From: Streptomyces sp. NBC_01233
GTDB taxonomy: Bacteria > Actinomycetota > Actinomycetes > Streptomycetales > Streptomycetaceae
Direction of reading: 5' to 3'
Length of the DNA stretch: 64,000 nt
Assembly: GCF_035989305.1 (NCBI RefSeq)
Contig: NZ_CP108514.1
Span: 5,746,501 to 5,810,500 of the forward strand
A program made the translations under genes and the position numbers. How positions within the stretch are numbered: position 1 is the first letter of the stretch; every line of letters starts with the position of its first letter. Positions 17,353 to 25,703 of the stretch are shown here, piece after piece. The notes under the pieces were generated by a model, which was not told the origin of the DNA, did no database searches, and was given only the letters and a program-made list of their open reading frames with translations.

Positions 17353-18153
17353 ATGTCTGAGCAGCGCTTCGGAGAGTTCGTCGCGGTACGTCGGGAGGGC
17401 GACGGGCACGTCGCGGAGCTGGCGATGGACCGCCCCAAGGCGATGAACGCGGTGTCGACGGAGATGGCCCGGTCGATCGGCGCGGCCTGCGCCGCGCTCG
17501 CGGCGGACCCGTCGGTGCGGGTGGTCGTGCTCACCTCCACCGCAGAGCGGGCCTTCTGCGTCGGGGCCGACCTCAAGGAGCGGAACTCGCTGTCGGACGC
17601 CGAGCTGGTGCGGCAGCGGCCGACCACGCGGGGGGCGTACGGGGGCGTGCTGGAGCTTCCGGTGCCGACCATCGCGTCGGTGCACGGGTTCGCGCTGGGC
17701 GGCGGCTTCGAGCTGGCCCTGGCCTGCGACGTGATCGTGGCCGACGAGACCGCGGTGGTCGGGCTGCCCGAGGTGTCGGTGGGCGTGATCCCGGGCGGCG
17801 GGGGCACGCAGCTGCTGCCGCGCCGGGTGGGTGCGGCGCGGGCGGCCGAGCTGATCTTCACGGCGCGCCGGGTGGAGGCGGGCGAGGCGCTGTCCCTGGG
17901 GCTGGTGGACTCGGTGGTCGCGGCGGGACAGGACAGGGCCGAGGCCCTGGCCCTGGCGTCCCGGATGGCGGCGAACTCCCCGGTGGGTCTGCGGGCGGCC
18001 AAGCGGGCGCTGCGGCTGGGGCACGGGATGGACCTGGCGGCGGGCCTGGAGATCGAGGACGCGGCCTGGCGGACGGTGGCCTTCTCCGGTGACCGGGCGG
18101 AGGGCGTGGCCGCCTTCAACGAGAAGCGCAAGCCGAACTGGCCGGGGGAGTAG
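17353..18153 (+). CDS. Enoyl-CoA hydratase/isomerase family protein
   Basis: 266-residue crotonase-fold enzyme, likely adding water to trans-2-enoyl-CoA in beta-oxidation or amino-acid breakdown. Oxyanion-hole loops are AFCVGADLKER and HGFALGGGFELALACD. The catalytic-Glu segment is LPEVSVGVIPGGGGTQLLPR. The C-terminal helix has AAKRALRLG and ends KRKPNWPGE, common in true hydratases. Start ATG 17353 with GGGAGGG upstream. It stands alone between cya and the GGDEF gene, and substrate is not known. Confidence 0.9.
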   Translation: MSEQRFGEFVAVRREGDGHVAELAMDRPKAMNAVSTEMARSIGAACAALAADPSVRVVVLTSTAERAFCVGADLKERNSLSDAELVRQRPTTRGAYGGVLELPVPTIASVHGFALGGGFELALACDVIVADETAVVGLPEVSVGVIPGGGGTQLLPRRVGAARAAELIFTARRVEAGEALSLGLVDSVVAAGQDRAEALALASRMAANSPVGLRAAKRALRLGHGMDLAAGLEIEDAAWRTVAFSGDRAEGVAAFNEKRKPNWPGE

Positions 18154-18248
18154 CCCGCCCGTCCGGCAGGGTCGGGGGGTGTCTCCGGGGGTGTCTCCCC
18201 AGCGGCGTCACGCGTACCAAATCGGACAAAACTCCCTAACCTGGGGTG

Positions 18249-19364
18249 ATGGGAGTCGACGGGCGGCTGCGAGCCGTGGTGAGCCTCGCGCAGGCGATGG
18301 CCGCGGCCTGCGCGCCGCGGGACAGTGTGCGGGCGGCGGCGCGGGGCGCGCGCACGGCGCTGGACGGCTCGTTCGCCGCGATCTCCGCGTGGGAGCGGGA
18401 GCGGGGGCGCCTGCGCGTGCTCGTGAACGAGGGCGAGCGGCGGGCCGGGGAGGAGGAGTTCCCCGAGGACGAGTCCTACCCCGTGCACGACTTCCCGGAG
18501 GTCACCGAGTTCCTCCACGAGCGGTGGGTGGGCGGCGGCGGCCCGCACGCCTGGGTCGAGAGCGCCGTCGGCGACCGCCCGGGGCGGCGCGGAGAGGCGC
18601 TGCGCCACCGCGGCCGCGGGACCTGCGTGGTCGCGCCCGTCGTGCTCAGCGGGCGGGCCTGGGGCGAGCTGTACGTCGCCCGGGACGAGGGGCTGCCCGA
18701 CTTCGACGAGGACGACGCCGAGTTCGCCACCGTGCTGGCCGCCGTGATCGCGGCCGGCCTCGCGCAGAACGAGCGGCTGGAGGAGGCCCGGCGCCTCGCC
18801 TTCACCGACCCGCTGACCGGGCTCGCGAACCGTCGGGCGGTCGACATGCGGCTCGACGGGGCCCTGGAGGAGCACCGGCGCACCGGGGCGGTCGTCAGCC
18901 TCGTCGTCTGCGACCTGAACGGACTGAAGAAGGTCAACGACACCCTGGGCCACGCCATGGGCGACCGGCTGCTGGAGCGGTTCGGGTCGGTCCTCAGCCT
19001 GTGCGGGGCCATGCTGCCCGGGGCGCTGGTCGCGCGCCTGGGCGGTGACGAGTTCTGCCTGGTCGGGGTCGGCCCGAGCGCCGACGAGGTGGTCCGGGTC
19101 GCCGAGGAGGTGTGCACCCGGGCGGCCGAGCTGGAGCTGGGCGAGGGCGTGGCCTGCGGGGTGGCCTCCACCGGCGACCCGATCGGGCCGGTGAAGTCCT
19201 CCCGGCGACTGTTCCGGCTGGCCGACGCCGCCCAGTACAAGGCGAAGGCGGCGCGCTCGGCCGGGCCGGTGGTGGCGGGGCGGGACACCGCGGTGGTCCG
19301 GCTCGCGGACGCCGCCGCCCAGGAGGCCCCGGGGGAGCGGCGCCGCTTCCGCGGGCGTCAGTGA
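18249..19364 (+). CDS. GAF-like/GGDEF diguanylate cyclase
   Basis: 371-residue soluble protein predicted to make c-di-GMP, which in Streptomyces acts through BldD to hold back sporulation. The N-terminal part (about 1-175) looks like a divergent GAF sensor (GTCVVAPVVLSGRAWGELYVARD). The C-terminal GGDEF domain starts AFTDPLTGLANRRAVD, contains VVCDLNGLKKVNDTLGHAMGDRLL and the intact active site RLGGDEFCLV near residue 266. There is no RxxD inhibitory site five residues upstream (GALVAR instead), so product inhibition of the usual kind is not expected. The ATG lacks a strong ribosome site; GTG 18246 is the codon before it. A Streptomyces Cdg protein is likely, but I cannot say which. Confidence 0.88.
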   Translation: MGVDGRLRAVVSLAQAMAAACAPRDSVRAAARGARTALDGSFAAISAWERERGRLRVLVNEGERRAGEEEFPEDESYPVHDFPEVTEFLHERWVGGGGPHAWVESAVGDRPGRRGEALRHRGRGTCVVAPVVLSGRAWGELYVARDEGLPDFDEDDAEFATVLAAVIAAGLAQNERLEEARRLAFTDPLTGLANRRAVDMRLDGALEEHRRTGAVVSLVVCDLNGLKKVNDTLGHAMGDRLLERFGSVLSLCGAMLPGALVARLGGDEFCLVGVGPSADEVVRVAEEVCTRAAELELGEGVACGVASTGDPIGPVKSSRRLFRLADAAQYKAKAARSAGPVVAGRDTAVVRLADAAAQEAPGERRRFRGRQ

Positions 19365-19497
19365 CCGCCCGTGGCCGTCCCCGGCCAGGGGTGCGGCTGC
19401 CGGCCGGCGGCACTGGGCCGTAAGGGTTACTCGTCGGTCGCGATCGTGACAATCTCCCCTAGTGACATGAAGCGATTCAATCCGTAGGGTGCTGAAT

Positions 19498-21045
19498 ATG
19501 GATATGCACACTGTTGTGGTCGGGACCTCCGGGACCACTGCCGAGGACGTCATCGCCGTCGCCCGCGGCAACGCACGGGTCGAGCTGTCCGGCGAGGCGC
19601 TCGACGCACTCGCCCGCGCCCGCGAGATCGTCGACGCCCTCGCCGCCAAGCCCGAGCCCGTCTACGGGGTGTCCACCGGGTTCGGCGCCCTCGCCTCCCG
19701 GCACATCAGCCCCGAGCTGCGTGCCCAGCTCCAGCGCAACATCGTCCGCTCGCACGCCGCCGGCATGGGTCCGCGCGTCGAGCGCGAGGTGGTCCGCGCG
19801 CTGATGTTCCTCCGGCTGAAGACCGTCGCCTCCGGGCACACCGGCGTACGGCCCTCCGTCGCCCAGACCATGGCCGACGTGCTCAACGCCGGGATCACCC
19901 CCGTCGTCCACGAGTACGGCTCCCTGGGCTGCTCCGGCGACCTCGCCCCGCTGTCCCACTGCGCGCTCGCGCTCATGGGCGAGGGCGACGCCGAGGGCCC
20001 GGACGGAACCGTCCGCCCCGCCGGCGAACTGCTCGCCGAAGCCGGGATCGCCCCCGTCGAGCTCCGCGAGAAGGAGGGCCTCGCCCTCCTCAACGGCACC
20101 GACGGCATGCTCGGCATGCTCGTCATGGCCCTCGCCGACCTCGGCAAGCTGTACACCTCCGCCGACATCACCGCGGCCCTCACCCTGGAAGCGCTGCTCG
20201 GCACCGAGAAGGTCCTGCAGCCCGAACTGCACGCCATCCGCCCGCACCCCGGCCAGAGCGCCTCCGCCGCCAACATGGCCGCCGTGCTGAAGGGCTCCGG
20301 GCTCACCGGGCACTTCCAGGAGGAGTCCGCCCCGCGCGTGCAGGACGCGTACTCGGTGCGCTGCGCCCCGCAGGTCGCCGGCGCGGGCCGCGACACCATG
20401 GCGCACGCCGCCCTGGTGGCCTCCCGCGAGCTGGCCGCCGCCGTCGACAACCCGGTGGTCCTGCCCGACGGGCGCGTGGAGTCCAACGGCAACTTCCACG
20501 GGGCCCCGGTCGCGTACGTCCTGGACTTCCTGGCCATCGCGGCCGCCGACCTCGGCTCCATCGCCGAGCGGCGCACCGACCGGCTGCTCGACAAGAACCG
20601 CTCGCACGGCCTGCCGCCGTTCCTCGCGGACGACGCCGGCGTGGACTCCGGTCTGATGATCGCCCAGTACACGCAGGCCGCCCTGGTCAGCGAGATGAAG
20701 CGGCTCGCGGTGCCGGCCTCGGCCGACTCGATCCCCTCCTCCGCCATGCAGGAGGACCACGTCTCGATGGGCTGGTCGGCCGCGCGCAAGCTGCGTACCG
20801 CCGTCGACAACCTGACGCGGATCATCGCCATCGAGCTGTACGCGGCCACCCGCGCCATCGAGCTGCGCCACGGGCTCACCGCGGCGCCGGCCAGCCGGGC
20901 CGCCATCGAGGCCGCCCGGGCGGCGGGTGTGCAGGGTCCCGGGCCGGATCGTTTCCTCGCCCCCGACCTGGCCGCCGCCGAGGAGTTCGTCCGTACGGGC
21001 GGGCTGCTCGCCGCGGTGGAGCCGGTGACGGGTCCGCTCGCCTGA
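19498..21045 (+). CDS. hutH: Histidine ammonia-lyase
   Basis: 515-residue enzyme that removes ammonia from histidine to give urocanate, the first step of histidine use. It belongs to the MIO family, in which a prosthetic group is built from an internal Ala-Ser-Gly. Here the triad reads Cys145-Ser146-Gly147 (EYGSLGCSGDLAPLSH), a substitution that, as I recall, is normal in Streptomyces HutH. Other signatures: VYGVSTGFG, NIVRSHAAGMG, the NGTDGMLG loop, QDAYSVRCAPQVAGA and QEDHVSMGWSAARKL. Start ATG 19498. No other hut gene is in the window, so it stands alone as usual in this genus. Confidence 0.95.
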   Translation: MDMHTVVVGTSGTTAEDVIAVARGNARVELSGEALDALARAREIVDALAAKPEPVYGVSTGFGALASRHISPELRAQLQRNIVRSHAAGMGPRVEREVVRALMFLRLKTVASGHTGVRPSVAQTMADVLNAGITPVVHEYGSLGCSGDLAPLSHCALALMGEGDAEGPDGTVRPAGELLAEAGIAPVELREKEGLALLNGTDGMLGMLVMALADLGKLYTSADITAALTLEALLGTEKVLQPELHAIRPHPGQSASAANMAAVLKGSGLTGHFQEESAPRVQDAYSVRCAPQVAGAGRDTMAHAALVASRELAAAVDNPVVLPDGRVESNGNFHGAPVAYVLDFLAIAAADLGSIAERRTDRLLDKNRSHGLPPFLADDAGVDSGLMIAQYTQAALVSEMKRLAVPASADSIPSSAMQEDHVSMGWSAARKLRTAVDNLTRIIAIELYAATRAIELRHGLTAAPASRAAIEAARAAGVQGPGPDRFLAPDLAAAEEFVRTGGLLAAVEPVTGPLA

Positions 21046-21066
21046 CCGCGGGCTCTGGTGTGCGGC

Positions 21067-21104
21067 GAAGGGCCGCTCCGGGATCTCTCCCGGGGCGGCC
21101 CTTC
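21067..21104 (+). terminator. 16-bp hairpin after hutH
   Basis: Arms 21067-21082 and 21089-21104 pair over 16 bp with one G-T wobble and a 6-nt loop, 22 bp after the hutH stop. It lies between convergent genes and can serve both. Confidence 0.75.
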
Positions 21105-21108
21105 CCGT

Positions 21109-21465
21109 TCACGGGGTGCGTGAGGGGGAGTGGGAGCGGCGCACGGAGAAGGCCACGAATCCGGCCCCGACGCCGAGGAAGAGCGTGCCGCCCAGCAGGT
21201 AGGGGGCGGTGTCGACGGAGCCGGTGTCGGCCAGTACGACGGACGGCGGCTGCGCGCCCGCCGCTTCGGCCGTTCCCGTGACGGTTCCGGTTCCGGTGCC
21301 GGACCCGGCTCCGGCGCCGGTCTCCGCGGTGTTCGCGCCGGCGGGCGCGCCGGAAAGGCTCTCCGCGGCCCCTGGTGAGGTGGCGCCCGCCGAGGGCACG
21401 AACCACAGGGCGGCGAGGAGGGTGGTCGCTCCGAGAGCGGTGAGCAGCGGTCGGCGTGCGGACAC
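21109..21465 (-). CDS. LAXTG-type (sortase E) cell-wall anchored surface protein
   Basis: 118-residue exported protein. The N-terminus is a signal peptide (RRPLLTALGATTLLAALWF, then SAGA). The middle is a low-complexity Gly/Thr/Ala linker (GSGTGTGTVTGTAE). Near the C-terminus VVLADTG is followed by a hydrophobic stretch (YLLGGTLFLGVGAGFVAF) and a basic tail (VRRS). LAXTG is the sorting motif of class E sortases, which in Streptomyces anchor the long chaplins. So this is a small sortase-anchored wall protein without a recognisable functional domain. It is not a chaplin: it lacks the paired-Cys chaplin domain. Confidence 0.8.
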   Translation of the reverse strand: MSARRPLLTALGATTLLAALWFVPSAGATSPGAAESLSGAPAGANTAETGAGAGSGTGTGTVTGTAEAAGAQPPSVVLADTGSVDTAPYLLGGTLFLGVGAGFVAFSVRRSHSPSRTP

Positions 21466-21572
21466 GGTGCGATCCCCCTTGTGGCAGCAGCGAATTGGCC
21501 GTGTGCGGTGATGCTACGGAAAGGGGCGGGTCGTGGGAAAGTCAGGGCTTCCGCGGGCTTACCCTCCGTCGT

Positions 21573-21914
21573 ATGAACCCTTCTGAGACATCACGTTACG
21601 TTCGACTTCGGGTGGATTTGGTACTCGAGGTGCCGGATGCCCAGGCACTCACCGGAGCCGCGCTCGCACACATCAAGGCCGACGAGTTCATGCCGGACGA
21701 GGAGCGCGGCCACGCCGAGTCCGCCGTCCGCGAGGACGAATCGGAGGCCCTGGCCTACCTGGTGGACCCCACTGACCTGGTCGCGGAGATTCCCGGCGTG
21801 GAGCTGGCGCAGGCCTCGTGGAGCAGCGAGCCCGTCGAATACGACCCCGAGTCGATGGAGTGGGACCTCGACGAGGAAGATGGGGACTTCGACGAAGAAC
21901 CCGACAACGCCTGA
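21573..21914 (+). CDS. Conserved acidic hypothetical protein
   Basis: 113-residue strongly acidic protein; the C-terminus is a run of Asp/Glu (MEWDLDEEDGDFDEEPDNA). The body is ordered (YVRLRVDLVLEVPDAQALTG). The ATG at 21573 has no ribosome site; a TACCCT at 21560-21565 could be a -10 for a leaderless message. It precedes the L,D-transpeptidase gene, but no functional link can be seen. I recognise it only as a conserved actinobacterial hypothetical. Confidence 0.65.
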   Translation: MNPSETSRYVRLRVDLVLEVPDAQALTGAALAHIKADEFMPDEERGHAESAVREDESEALAYLVDPTDLVAEIPGVELAQASWSSEPVEYDPESMEWDLDEEDGDFDEEPDNA

Positions 21915-22058
21915 CCGTGTGGTTGCCCACATCCCAACGGAATGTGGAACCGGCCGGCGCCGTTAACGCGTTGTCAGGACGAGGCGGGGGGCGCGTCCCC
22001 CTGCCCGGCCAACCCCGGGACGGCAGCCCCGGGGTATCCGGCAACGATGGAGTGGCGT

Positions 22059-23318
22059 GTGAGGACGGACAGCAAGCGACGGAGAAGGTCCCTGGTGGCC
22101 ATATCCGTCGTGCTCGGCGGCGTACTGGTGCTCTCGGCGTGCAACGACGGGGGCGACGACAAGCCGAAGGGCAACGGCGAGGCCAGCAAGTCTCAGGCGG
22201 AGGTCGACGCGGCAGCGGCCAAGGACGCGTCGAAGGCGAAGATAACCATCACGCCGAAGGACGGCGCCACCAACGTCGGCCTCAACGACGCCGCCAACGT
22301 CGCCGTCAGTGACGGCACGCTCACCCTGGTCGAGCTGAAGACCAGCGAGGGCGCGGCCGTGGCCGGCAAGATCGCTGCCGACGGCAAGAGCTGGAAGCCC
22401 GACGCCGCCCTGAAGCGCTCCACGAAGTACGCCCTGGCGGCGACGGCGAAGGACGCGGACGGCCGCGAGGCCCACGAGAACGCCTCCTTCACCACCGTCT
22501 CCCCCGAGAACAGCTTCGTGGCCTCCTTCGTCCCGGAGGAAGGCCAGACGGTCGGCGTGGGCATGCCGGTCTCGATCACCTTCAACAAGCCGATCAAGGA
22601 CAAGAAGGCCGTCCAGGCGGGGATCTCGGTCTCCTCCAGCAGCGGTCAGGAAGTCGTCGGCCACTGGTTCAGCCCGCAGCGCCTCGACTTCCGCCCCGAG
22701 CAGTACTGGCAGGCGAACTCCACCGTCACGCTGAAGCTGGCACTGGAGGGCGTCCAGGGCGCTCAGGGCGTCCAGGGCGTCCAGAGCAAGACCGTCACCT
22801 TCAAGATCGGCCGCAGCCAGGTCTCCACGGTCGACACGAAGACCAAGAAGATGACGGTCACCCGGGACGGCGCGGTCCTCAAGACCATCCCGATCTCGGC
22901 GGGCTCCCCGGAGAACCCCACGTACAACGGCCAGATGGTGATCTCCGAGAAGTTCAAGGAGACCCGGATGGACGGCTCGACCGTCGGCTTCAAGAACGAA
23001 GAGGGCAAGGGCGAGTACGACATCAAGGACGTCCCGCACGCCATGCGGCTGTCCACGTCCGGCACCTTCATCCACGGCAACTACTGGGGCTCGGACTCGG
23101 TCTTCGGCAGCGTCAACACCAGCCACGGCTGTGTCGGCCTGAACGACGCCAAGGGCGCGAACGACCCGAACCAGCCCGCCGCGTGGTTCTTCGACAACAC
23201 GCTCATCGGCGACGTGGTCACCGTGGTCAACTCCCCGGACAAGACCATCAAGCCGGACAACGGTCTCAACGGCTGGAACATGGGCTGGGCGGAGTGGAAG
23301 GCGGGCTCGGCCGCCTGA
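22059..23318 (+). CDS. L,D-transpeptidase lipoprotein (YkuD domain)
   Basis: 419-residue exported enzyme making 3-3 cross-links in peptidoglycan. GTG 22059 has GGAG six bases upstream; ATG 22047 is the alternative. The signal ends in the lipobox VLSAC, so it is membrane-anchored through lipid. Two Ig-like domains follow (one with TITPKDGATNVG, one with FVPEEGQTVGVGMPVSITF). The YkuD domain ends in the active site HGNYWGSDSVFGSVNTSHGC, with catalytic Cys followed by VGLN. Length and layout match mycobacterial LdtMt2-type enzymes. A three-fold GVQGAQGVQ-like repeat (EGVQGAQGVQGVQ) lies between the second Ig domain and the catalytic domain. Confidence 0.92.
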   Translation: MRTDSKRRRRSLVAISVVLGGVLVLSACNDGGDDKPKGNGEASKSQAEVDAAAAKDASKAKITITPKDGATNVGLNDAANVAVSDGTLTLVELKTSEGAAVAGKIAADGKSWKPDAALKRSTKYALAATAKDADGREAHENASFTTVSPENSFVASFVPEEGQTVGVGMPVSITFNKPIKDKKAVQAGISVSSSSGQEVVGHWFSPQRLDFRPEQYWQANSTVTLKLALEGVQGAQGVQGVQSKTVTFKIGRSQVSTVDTKTKKMTVTRDGAVLKTIPISAGSPENPTYNGQMVISEKFKETRMDGSTVGFKNEEGKGEYDIKDVPHAMRLSTSGTFIHGNYWGSDSVFGSVNTSHGCVGLNDAKGANDPNQPAAWFFDNTLIGDVVTVVNSPDKTIKPDNGLNGWNMGWAEWKAGSAA

Positions 23319-23343
23319 CGCCGCGTGTGAACCGACCGCAGTC

Positions 23344-23386
23344 GACGGACGGCGGGGACCTTCCGGGGTCCCCGCCGTCCGTCTTT
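23344..23386 (+). terminator. Classic intrinsic terminator after the L,D-transpeptidase
   Basis: 17-bp perfect arms (23344-23360 and 23367-23383) with a 6-nt loop run directly into TTTT. It lies 26 bp after the stop codon and is one of the few hairpins here with a T-tract. Confidence 0.9.
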
Positions 23387-23465
23387 TGCCATGTCCCGGG
23401 CGGGGCCGGGTGACGCGGCCGAAAACCGCTCAGTGCGGCGTACGGGCCCCGTCTAGGGTCGGGGC

Positions 23466-24412
23466 ATGATGATCCACTCCCTCGACCTGCCGCCGTCCGA
23501 CGCCGAGGTCGACGCCTGGCCGCCGCCGTGGCCGCCGACCAGCCGCAGCTGCCCGCGCCGTCCCACCGGGAGGTCGCGGGGCGGCTGTGCGTGCCGCCCG
23601 CACGCGGCCGGCCCGTGCTCTGGGCGGCGGGCGAGGGCGCCGGCGTGGCGGCCCTGCTCCTGTTCACGGACGAGGGCAACACGCACACGGCGTTCCTGGA
23701 CGTGCTGACCGTACGGCCGCAGGAGCGGCGGCGGGGCGTGGGCACCGCCCTGTGGGAGCGGGTCCGCGAGGAACTGCTCGCGCAGGGCCGGACCTCGGTC
23801 GCGGCCCTGGTGGACCTGGGAGGCCCGGGGCAGGCGTTCGCGGAGTCGCTGGGGTTCGAGAACGTCCTGCCGATGGCCTGGTACGAACAGGAACTCCCGG
23901 CCGACGGGCCCGCGCCCGTCCCCGCCACGCCCGGCTACGAGCTGCACACCTGGCAGGGCCTGGTCCCCGACGCCTGGGCCCCGGCCGCCGCCGCGGCCCA
24001 CGGGGCGATGGAGGACGCGCCCGGCGGGGACATGGACGAGCGGATCCAGGTCTGGACGGCGCAGCGGCTGCACGCCCTGCAGCAGCTGATCATCGACCGG
24101 GGCGGCGAGCTGACCACGGTCGCGGCGGTGACCGGGGCGGGCGAGGTGGCCGCCTACACGGAACTCGTCCTGCCGGATCCGTCCGGCGCGCGCGCCCTCC
24201 AGCACGACACGGTGGTCACCCCCGGCCACCGCGGCCACGGCCTCGGCCGCGCCGTGAAACTGCGCATGGCGGCCGAGGCCGCCGCACGCCACCCGGCGCT
24301 GCGCCGCATCGCCACGACGGTGGCCGACCCCAACACCCACATGCGCGCGGTGAACGAGGCCATCGGCTACCGCCGCGAGCGCGACGCTGGCATCTTCCAG
24401 CTCAAGCTGTAG
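23466..24412 (+). pseudogene. Double-domain GNAT acetyltransferase with an apparent one-base frameshift near its start
   Basis: From ATG 23466 the frame reads MMIHSLDLPPSDAEVDAW, a plausible N-terminus, then loses sense. From 23528 a second frame reads AADQPQLPAPSHREVAGRL and continues to the end. The genomic span is 947 bp; adding one base makes it divisible by three (315 codons). So one base appears missing in the GC-repeat at about 23518-23528. The body has two acetyltransferase domains: the first with TVRPQERRRGVGTALW (acetyl-CoA loop), the second with VTPGHRGHGLGRAVKL. Such tandem GNATs are known in Streptomyces, but the substrate is unknown. It may be a sequencing error, a true mutation, or the gene may use GTG 23528. 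Confidence 0.65.
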
Positions 24413-24427
24413 CCGCACCCGGGACGC

Positions 24428-24487
24428 CGTCCCGCCGCCGGCCGTCCCGCCGCCGGCCGTCCCGCCGCCGGCCGTCCCGCCGACGGC
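24428..24487. repeat. Tandem repeat, 15 bp x 4
   Basis: Four head-to-tail copies of CGTCCCGCCGCCGGC (the last with one change) begin 16 bp after the acetyltransferase stop. The 389-bp gap to msrA (24413-24801) holds this array, a second array at 24605, and no supported gene; short minus-strand coding-like text near 24500-24600 is too broken to call. Confidence 0.9.
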
Positions 24488-24604
24488 CGCGCGGGTGGCG
24501 GCACGGTCGACTGGGCGTCCCAAGCGGCCAGCAGGCGCAGGGCGTCCGCCGAAGCGGAGCCCGCGAGCGGGTCCTGGCCGGCGACGTCCGCTACCGCTTC
24601 GTGA

Positions 24605-24660
24605 TCGACGCCTCGACGCCTCGACGCCTCGACGCCTCGACGCCTCGACGCCTCGACGAT
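24605..24660. repeat. Tandem repeat, 8 bp x 7
   Basis: Six perfect copies of TCGACGCC and a seventh with two changes, in the gap upstream of msrA. An 8-bp unit cannot be coding, and its purity suggests recent slippage. Confidence 0.95.
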
Positions 24661-24801
24661 CTGACGGCGACCGCGAGGCCGGTTGGACGGGCACGGAATC
24701 GCCTGGAACCCTCGCGCGTTGGAGAAGTCGGCAGGGGTGCCGGTGGTGTGTGAGAACCGAGCGGCCCGAGTGAGCGAGCTGACACATATGGGAGGGCTGT
24801 A

Positions 24802-25314
24802 ATGGCGGCGCAGACGCAGAGGGCCGTACTGGCGGGCGGATGCTTCTGGGGGATGCAGGACCTGATCCGCCGGCTCCCGGGCGTGACGGCGACCCGGGTC
24901 GGATACACCGGCGGTGACGTGCCGAACGCGACGTACCGCAACCACGGCACGCACGCGGAGGCCATTGAGATCCTTTTCGACCCCGAGAGGACCGACTTCC
25001 GCGCGATCCTGGAGTTCTTCTTCCAGATCCACGACCCGAGCACGGAGAACCGCCAGGGCAACGACATCGGCGTCAGCTACCGCTCGGCGATCTACTACGT
25101 GGACGACGAGCAGAAGCGGACCGCCGAGGACACGATCGCGGACGTGGACGCCTCCGGACTGTGGCCGGGCAAGGTCGTCACCGAGGTCGAGCCGGTCGGC
25201 CCGTTCTGGGAGGCCGAGCCCGAGCACCAGGACTACCTGGAGCGTTACCCGGACGGCTACACCTGCCACTTCCCGCGCCGGGGATGGCGGCTGCCCGCCC
25301 GCGCGGAGGGCTGA
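24802..25314 (+). CDS. msrA: Peptide methionine sulfoxide reductase A
   Basis: 170-residue enzyme that repairs the S-form of methionine sulfoxide in proteins and free Met. The catalytic GCFWG has Cys14; the binding-pocket residues [22 protein letters not shown] and FFQIHDPST are intact, as is [15 protein letters not shown]. There is no second Cys at the very C-terminus, so the resolving Cys is unclear. Start ATG 24802 with GGGAGGG upstream. Monocistronic. Confidence 0.95.
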   Translation: MAAQTQRAVLAGGCFWGMQDLIRRLPGVTATRVGYTGGDVPNATYRNHGTHAEAIEILFDPERTDFRAILEFFFQIHDPSTENRQGNDIGVSYRSAIYYVDDEQKRTAEDTIADVDASGLWPGKVVTEVEPVGPFWEAEPEHQDYLERYPDGYTCHFPRRGWRLPARAEG

Positions 25315-25512
25315 CCGCACGATGCGGCCCGGCGGCTGGCGCCGGGCCGCAGGCCCGGTGGACGGCGTGCCCTCGGGCCGTCCGCGGCGGCGCGGCGCGC
25401 CGGACCGAGAGCAGCGCCTCTCAGCCGTCGGCCGAGGCGGCTCCCGTCGGGCGGGATGCTCCCCAGTGGGGCTCTTCCCGGTCCCGGAGGGGCGCCAGCC
25501 CGCCCCGAAGCC

Positions 25513-25674
25513 CCGCCGACCAGTCTGAAGGGCAACCCGCCGGGAACCGACCGGCCAGGCGGGCGTCCGCCGACCAGCCTGGAGGGCAACCCGCCGGGAA
25601 CCGACCGGCCAGGCGGGCGTCCGCCGACCAGCCTGGAGGGCAACCCGCCGGGAACCGACCGGCCCGGAGGGCTA
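25513..25674. repeat. Tandem repeat, 54 bp x 3 (third copy diverging)
   Basis: Copies start at 25513, 25567 and 25621, each beginning CCGCCGACCAG. The first two are nearly identical and the third diverges after about 40 bp. It fills much of the 389-bp gap between the convergent msrA and TPR genes (25315-25703), which otherwise shows no gene. A 54-bp period is a multiple of three, and all frames stay open through it, but there is no supporting start or homology. Confidence 0.9.
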
Positions 25675-25703
25675 CGCGCCGACCTGCCGACCCGCCGGGA
25701 GGG

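Noticed and set aside
17094..19649. 851-codon minus-strand frame over cya end, enoyl-CoA hydratase and GGDEF genes
   Set aside because: Runs against three well-supported plus-strand genes and has no domain of its own.
24428..24660. CRISPR-like array
   Set aside because: Units are head-to-tail without spacers; no cas genes in the window.
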